This document shows, piece by piece, positions 7,771-10,816 of a stretch of 10,816 nucleotides of DNA. This DNA comes from JBATTK01 sp049670505 (GTDB taxonomy: Bacteria > Bacteroidota > Bacteroidia > Flavobacteriales > Flavobacteriaceae). Both the position numbers and the translations under genes were made by a program. The notes beneath the pieces were generated by a model. That model did not search any database. It was not told the origin of the DNA and saw only the letters and a program-made list of their open reading frames with translations. The stretch covers positions 1 through 10,816 of the forward strand of contig JBATTK010000179.1 of the NCBI GenBank assembly GCA_049670505.1. Direction: 5' to 3'. How positions within the stretch are numbered: the first letter of the stretch is position 1; each line of letters begins with the position of its first letter.

Positions 7771-8235
7771 TTACCCATTTAGTTTTTCAGCGGCATGCTG
7801 AATAGATTTTACAATATTATGATACCCGGTACATCGGCAAAAGTTTCCTTCCAATCCATGACGTATCTCTTCCTCTGTTGGATTGGGGTTATTTTTAAGG
7901 ATATCGGCAGCGATCATCACCATCCCGGGTGTGCAAAATCCACACTGCAATCCATGATGTTCCTTAAAAGCTTCCTGAATAGGGTGCATTTCACTTCCGT
8001 TGGCCATACCCTCTATCGTAGTAATTTCACAACCATTGGCCTGCACCGCCAATAAGGTGCACGATTTTACCGCCATGCCGTCCATAGTAATAGTACAGGT
8101 ACCACAACCACTGGTATCACAACCAATATGGGTTCCCGTTAGGTTCAAGGACTCCCTAAGAAATTGTGCCAGACTGATCCGAGGCGCTACCTCATGAGTA
8201 TATGGTTTCCCATTGATTTTAATTGAAACTTGCAT
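7771..8235 (-). CDS. Molybdenum hydroxylase [2Fe-2S] small subunit (CoxS-like)
   Basis: 154 residues with two [2Fe-2S] clusters, relaying electrons from the molybdenum centre to FAD. All eight cluster ligands are visible. The plant-ferredoxin-like N-terminal cluster uses Cys39, Cys44, Cys47 (CDTSGCGTC) and Cys59. The C-terminal four-helix domain uses Cys98 and Cys101 (CGFCTPGM), Cys133 and Cys135 (CRCTGY). Gln97 in LQCGFC is the family-typical residue near the cofactor. Length is normal. It is the first gene of the three-subunit set, with 3 nt to the large subunit. A 186 nt gap separates it from the VWA gene upstream and contains two inverted repeats, so its promoter may lie there. Start ATG 8235 gives the expected beta-strand N-terminus (MQVSIKINGK). 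Confidence 0.96.
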   Translation of the reverse strand: MQVSIKINGKPYTHEVAPRISLAQFLRESLNLTGTHIGCDTSGCGTCTITMDGMAVKSCTLLAVQANGCEITTIEGMANGSEMHPIQEAFKEHHGLQCGFCTPGMVMIAADILKNNPNPTEEEIRHGLEGNFCRCTGYHNIVKSIQHAAEKLNG

Positions 8236-8270
8236 ATATATGATGTTAAACGATTTGTTGTTTTTCCGAA

Positions 8271-8316
8271 CCGATTTATGGTATTTCGATAATCTCCTAC
8301 TGCATTTATAAATCGG
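8271..8316. promoter_or_regulatory. 9-bp inverted repeat upstream of small-subunit gene
   Basis: CCGATTTAT (8271-8279) and ATAAATCGG (8308-8316) form a perfect inverted repeat with a 28-nt spacer, 36 to 81 nt upstream of the small-subunit ATG. The centre-to-centre distance of about 37 nt could suit two half-sites for a DNA-binding dimer, or a long-loop stem in the leader. No Bacteroidota -7 consensus was found next to it, so a regulatory role is only a suggestion from position. Confidence 0.3.
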
Positions 8317-8324
8317 ATGTTTAA

Positions 8325-8362
8325 GATAAAGAAAACCTTGGGAGAATCATAAGGTTTTTATC
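8325..8362 (-). terminator. Bulged 12-bp hairpin after the VWA gene
   Basis: GATAAA (8325-8330) plus AACCTT (8334-8339), with a 3-nt bulge between them, pair with AAGGTT (8351-8356) plus TTTATC (8357-8362); the loop is 11 nt. It begins 59 nt past the VWA stop on the minus strand. The stem is AT-rich, with only two G-C pairs in its core, and has a TTTT run in the descending arm, so it could be a weak intrinsic terminator that isolates the subunit genes from the VWA gene. Alternatively it is part of the small-subunit leader. Confidence 0.4.
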
Positions 8363-8421
8363 AAAATTCCAAGAAAATGATATTTATTTATCACTTTGAT
8401 TATATACCTGATTAAATTTGG

Positions 8422-9603
8422 CTATTTTTCTTGCTGATTTGATAAATTTCTTCGTTTCCTAAGATGTAGCATAGCTAGCCTAAGGCTTTCTAAATTATGT
8501 GCGGATGCCAATACATCTATATAGGGCAATGCGGTTTTCATACCTATTGCTTCCGGGGAAAAATTGGCACTACCGGCCAAGGGGTTCAGCCAAATTACTT
8601 GTTTGGATTTCTTATATATGGTTTTCATGGCATCCTTCATCTGTTCCGGATTCCCTGTATCCCAACCATCGCTTAATAGGATTACAATAGTTTTTTTGTC
8701 CAGCATACGATACCCGTATTCTTGGGTGAAATGGTTTAAGCAACTGCCAATGGTAGTGCCTCCCGACCAATGAGGCACCCGATCAGAGATGGTGGCAAAG
8801 GCCTTATCGAATTCTTGTTGGTCCAATATCTCGCTTACCCGATACAGTGCCGTGCTAAATACGAAGGTCTCTATCTTATCGTATGCATTCTGAAAGGCAT
8901 AGATCAAATGGATAAAAAACCGACTGTACAACTCCATGGACCTGCTTACATCGCAGAGCAGTACTAATTTAAGTTTGCGTTCCTTTTTTTCCGTAAAGAC
9001 CAACCGTTGTATGTCCCCTCCCTTACGCATATTGGTTCTTACGGTGTGGCGCAGATCCAAATTGCGCCTTTTTTTGGCTACTTTCTTCAGCCTACTTTTT
9101 TGATGCGCCAGTCTACGTGCCATTTTTTGGAGTAGCCTCATCATCAATCGCATTTCTTCTTCGCTAAGGTCATGAAAATCCTTTTTGGTCAAAACTTCGA
9201 TATTGCTGTACGACGCCACTCCTTTTTCTTCATCGGACGGACTCAAGTTCAGCCAATTTTTGAGGGATTCAAAACGTTCTTGTTGTTGCCGTGCCGGAGA
9301 TTTTTGATCGTTGTTGGTTGTTGGCCTGTTCTTTATTTTTGAATCCACGGATTTGGCCAATTGTTCTTTGAACTCCCGGTAATATGCATTAAAATTTGAC
9401 CTTTGCAGTTCATTTTTGGAGAGTACCGCCCTGAGCGCTTCCCTAAAATAATCTTCGTTGTGTATAGGCAAAAGGGAAATGGCATAAAGTGCATCTGCCT
9501 CTTCCGTAGCGCTGAGTGCAAATCCTTTTTTACGCAGAAAACGGCTCAATAGCACCACATTTGCGGAGAGGGAGGTCCGATAGGTACTATTCATTTCCGA
9601 CAT
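8422..9603 (-). CDS. CoxE-type von Willebrand factor A domain protein
   Basis: About 393 residues, CoxE/VWA-containing family. CoxE works with the MoxR-type ATPase CoxD in maturing the molybdenum site of CO-dehydrogenase-family enzymes; the same role is inferred here from its place beside both. The C-terminal half carries a complete metal-ion-dependent adhesion site: DVSRS (218-222), the Thr in WSGGTTIG (about 283) and LSDGWD (Asp312). A basic segment (about 162-185, RLLQKMARRLAHQKSRLKKVAKK) precedes it. The N-terminal 90 residues are helical, followed by a Gln/Asn/Ser-rich linker. The frame extends 12 codons upstream to an ATG at 9639, but those residues are encoded by the heptanucleotide repeat DNA, so I choose ATG 9603; ATG 9594 is also possible. 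Stop TAG at 8422-8424. Confidence 0.88.
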   Translation of the reverse strand: MSEMNSTYRTSLSANVVLLSRFLRKKGFALSATEEADALYAISLLPIHNEDYFREALRAVLSKNELQRSNFNAYYREFKEQLAKSVDSKIKNRPTTNNDQKSPARQQQERFESLKNWLNLSPSDEEKGVASYSNIEVLTKKDFHDLSEEEMRLMMRLLQKMARRLAHQKSRLKKVAKKRRNLDLRHTVRTNMRKGGDIQRLVFTEKKERKLKLVLLCDVSRSMELYSRFFIHLIYAFQNAYDKIETFVFSTALYRVSEILDQQEFDKAFATISDRVPHWSGGTTIGSCLNHFTQEYGYRMLDKKTIVILLSDGWDTGNPEQMKDAMKTIYKKSKQVIWLNPLAGSANFSPEAIGMKTALPYIDVLASAHNLESLRLAMLHLRKRRNLSNQQEK

Positions 9604-9612
9604 ATGTACGGT

Positions 9613-9696
9613 GTTTAGGGTTGAAGGTTCAAGGTTCAAAGTTTTCAGTGCACAGTATTCAGTTTCCAGTTATAAGTTATGAGTTCAGAGTTATGA
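9613..9696 (+). repeat. Twelve consecutive GTTNNNN-type heptads
   Basis: Twelve contiguous 7-nt units read without a phase break. They start GTTTAGG (9613), GTTGAAG (9620) and GTTCAAG (9627), and end GTTCAGA (9683) and GTTATGA (9690). Ten of twelve begin GTT; GTGCACA (9648) and GTATTCA (9655) deviate. The block lies 10 nt beyond the chosen VWA start and encodes the rejected upstream extension of that frame. Confidence 0.85.
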
Positions 9697-9751
9697 ATTT
9701 GGCCTTGCCTATTCCCTAATGCCTACTGCTACTGCCTACCGCCACTGCCGA

Positions 9752-9820
9752 CTTTCTTTTTCTCTCTTCTCTTTTCTCCTTATCTCCTTTCATCTTTCCA
9801 TTTTTTCCCCTTACTTTTCC
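9752..9820 (+). repeat. 69-nt polypyrimidine tract
   Basis: Only four purines (9782, 9792, 9800, 9813) occur in 69 nt, and 9752-9781 is uninterrupted C/T. A shorter similar tract occurs at about 9864-9896, and CTTTTNT heptads at 10080-10100. On the transcribed minus strand this is a polypurine run, which may favour triplex (H-DNA) or unusual RNA structure. Confidence 0.8.
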
Positions 9821-9904
9821 AATCTCTCATTACTCATTACTAGTTTCCGGTTTCTAGTTTCAGTCTTTTCTCTTTCATCTTTTTTTCCTTTGTCTTCACA
9901 GAGA

Positions 9905-10039
9905 TGGTATCCAGTTTCCGGTTATCGAATACCTATTGGCTATTGGCTATTCGCTAGTGCCTATTTCCAGTATTCAGTTTCCAGTTCAAGGTTTAAGGTT
10001 CAAAGTTTAAGGTTCAGGGTTTATGGTTCATGGTTTGTT
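9905..10039 (+). repeat. Heptad array with CTATTGG and GTTYNNN units
   Basis: In one phase the units include CAGTTTC (9912), CGGTTAT (9919), CGAATAC (9926), then CTATTGG twice (9933, 9940), CTATTCG (9947), CTAGTGC (9954) and CTATTTC (9961). From 9977 the pattern becomes GTTTCCA, GTTCAAG, GTTTAAG and six more units alternating GTTC/GTTT, ending with GTTTGTT at 10033-10039. This is about 19 units of 7 nt without a phase break. Confidence 0.85.
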
Positions 10040-10184
10040 TCTCGTTTCTCATGCCTCATTTCTGGTTTCCGGTTTCGGTCTTTTGTCTTTTGTCTTTTAT
10101 CCTTCGTCTTCTAATTTTTGAGAGATCGTATCCGATTATCAAATACCTAATGCCTATTCCCTAATGCCCCATTTCTAGTTTCTC

Positions 10185-10233
10185 GTTTATGGTTTAGGGT
10201 TTAGGGTTTAGGGTTTAAGGTTTAGGGTTTAAA
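10185..10233 (+). repeat. Telomere-like GTTTAGG heptads, potential G-quadruplex
   Basis: Seven 7-nt units: GTTTATG, three exact GTTTAGG (10192-10212), GTTTAAG, GTTTAGG and GTTTAAA. In another phase this is TTTAGGG, identical to the plant-type telomere repeat, presumably by coincidence. GGG runs at 10197-10199, 10204-10206, 10211-10213 and 10225-10227 could form a G-quadruplex on the plus strand, which is the non-template strand for the plus direction and the template strand for the flanking minus-strand genes. Confidence 0.85.
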
Positions 10234-10383
10234 ACTAAATCTTATTTCTAAAGGCGATCATCTTATGCATTTTTTAAATGCTTTACTATACAAATCCTCA
10301 AAAACCTTCTTCGAAATAGATTTATAGTTCTTGGCTTTGTACTTGATACTAGATGCTAGAGGCTGAATACTGCATACCCCATT

Positions 10384-10816
10384 TCAACCCATCCTGGACG
10401 TCACTCCGGTTTTCTCCAACAACTCTGATAAGGCATCTTGGGTATGTCGCATATCTTGCCAATCTTTCAAGATTACACCAAGGGTATCTTCCACTATTTT
10501 ATGATCTAAATGAGTTAAATGCATACTGGCCAAAGCCCTAGCCCAATCTATAGTTTCTGAAACACCGGGTGTTTTTTCCAATTTCAACTGCCTAAGTTCC
10601 TTCATAAAAGCACAGATCTGTCGCCCCAATTTTTGATCGATATTTGGGACTTTGGCTTTTACAATAGCCCATTCCTTTTCAAAGTCCGGATAGTCTATCC
10701 ATAAATACAGACATCTTCTTCTTAAGGCCTCGGACAGTTCCCTTGTTCTATTTCCCGTTAGGATGATCTGGGGCCTGCTTACGGCTTTTATGGTTCCCAT
10801 TTCCGGTATACTAACC
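10384..10816 (-). CDS. MoxR/CoxD-type AAA+ ATPase, C-terminal part
   Basis: C-terminal about 144 residues of an AAA+ ATPase of the MoxR family, CoxD branch; the gene runs off the right edge. The frame is open beyond the internal ATG at 10800, reading VSIPEMGTIKA, typical of the segment before sensor 1. LTGNRTRELSEALRRRCLYLWIDYP contains the sensor-1 Asn and the arginine-rich loop characteristic of CoxD-like proteins, followed by the helical lid domain with WARALASMHL and LGVILKDWQD segments. Walker A and B lie outside the window. CoxD is needed for assembly of the sulfurated molybdenum centre in CO dehydrogenase and acts together with CoxE, whose homologue is the next gene downstream. The 780 nt repeat region between them is unusual for such a pair. 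Stop TGA at 10384-10386. Confidence 0.92.
   Translation of the reverse strand, partial: VSIPEMGTIKAVSRPQIILTGNRTRELSEALRRRCLYLWIDYPDFEKEWAIVKAKVPNIDQKLGRQICAFMKELRQLKLEKTPGVSETIDWARALASMHLTHLDHKIVEDTLGVILKDWQDMRHTQDALSELLEKTGVTSRMG

Larger units (their letters stand above)
9604..10383. repeat. Heptanucleotide-phased low-complexity intergenic region
   Basis: Gap of 780 nt between the AAA+ ATPase and VWA genes with no credible coding sequence. Most of it is made of short degenerate units spaced 7 nt apart: GTTNNNN runs, CTANTNC runs (CTATTGG, CTAATGC), TTTCNNN and CTTTTGT runs, interleaved with pyrimidine-rich tracts. The plus strand is strongly T-rich and the minus (transcribed) strand A/purine-rich. 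Units keep phase locally and shift by small indels between blocks. Seven-nt blocks also appear at about 10336-10375, directly after the ATPase stop (for example GATACTA, GATGCTA). A less repetitive island lies at about 10234-10335. Open frames across the region are by-products of the repeats. No transposase or integrase gene borders it. Confidence 0.85.

Noticed and set aside
9719..10114. Plus-strand open frame of 131 codons (Ser/Phe/Leu-rich)
   Set aside because: It lies wholly in heptad and polypyrimidine DNA. The composition and repeating residues follow from the 7-nt units, and there is no domain or start context.
9604..10383. CRISPR array or integron attC array
   Set aside because: Units are 7 nt and contiguous, with no 25-40 nt direct repeats, no unique spacers, no attC-like core sites and no cas or integrase gene nearby.

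Overview
The window looks like chromosomal DNA of a Flavobacteriia-type bacterium (phylum Bacteroidota). The base composition is AT-leaning, start codons lack clear Shine-Dalgarno sequences, and the gene families are typical of marine flavobacteria. This is a judgement from content; no rRNA or other phylogenetic marker is present. I saw no tRNA, rRNA, CRISPR array, transposase or integrase gene.

Left part (1-4292). A long-chain fatty acyl-CoA synthetase, cut at its 5' end, is followed 21 nt later on the same strand by an exported S9-family prolyl-oligopeptidase-type peptidase with a beta-propeller and an intact Ser-Asp-His triad. A small four-helix DoxX-like membrane protein faces it on the minus strand. 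Divergent from that is a HAD-superfamily gene that keeps every catalytic residue known for L-2-haloacid dehalogenases.

Middle and right part (4479-10816, all minus strand). This is a molybdenum hydroxylase locus. In transcription order it holds a MoxR/CoxD-type AAA+ ATPase (cut by the right edge), a CoxE-type von Willebrand A protein, the [2Fe-2S] small subunit, the molybdopterin large subunit and the FAD medium subunit. The order small-large-medium and the large-subunit motif AYRGAGR mark it as the form II (CoxL-like) group. It is not a proven CO dehydrogenase, so its natural substrate is unknown. By analogy with CoxD/CoxE, the ATPase and VWA protein should mature the molybdenum active site.

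The most unusual DNA lies between the ATPase and VWA genes: about 780 nt (9604-10383) without a credible gene. It is built largely of degenerate 7-nt units (GTTNNNN, CTANTNC and similar), polypyrimidine tracts, a stretch of plant-telomere-like TTTAGGG units, and two diverged copies of a larger module about 221 nt apart. Other non-coding structure includes nested inverted repeats at 4324-4427, a REP-like double hairpin at 5338-5392 inside the hydroxylase operon, and two inverted repeats upstream of the small-subunit gene.
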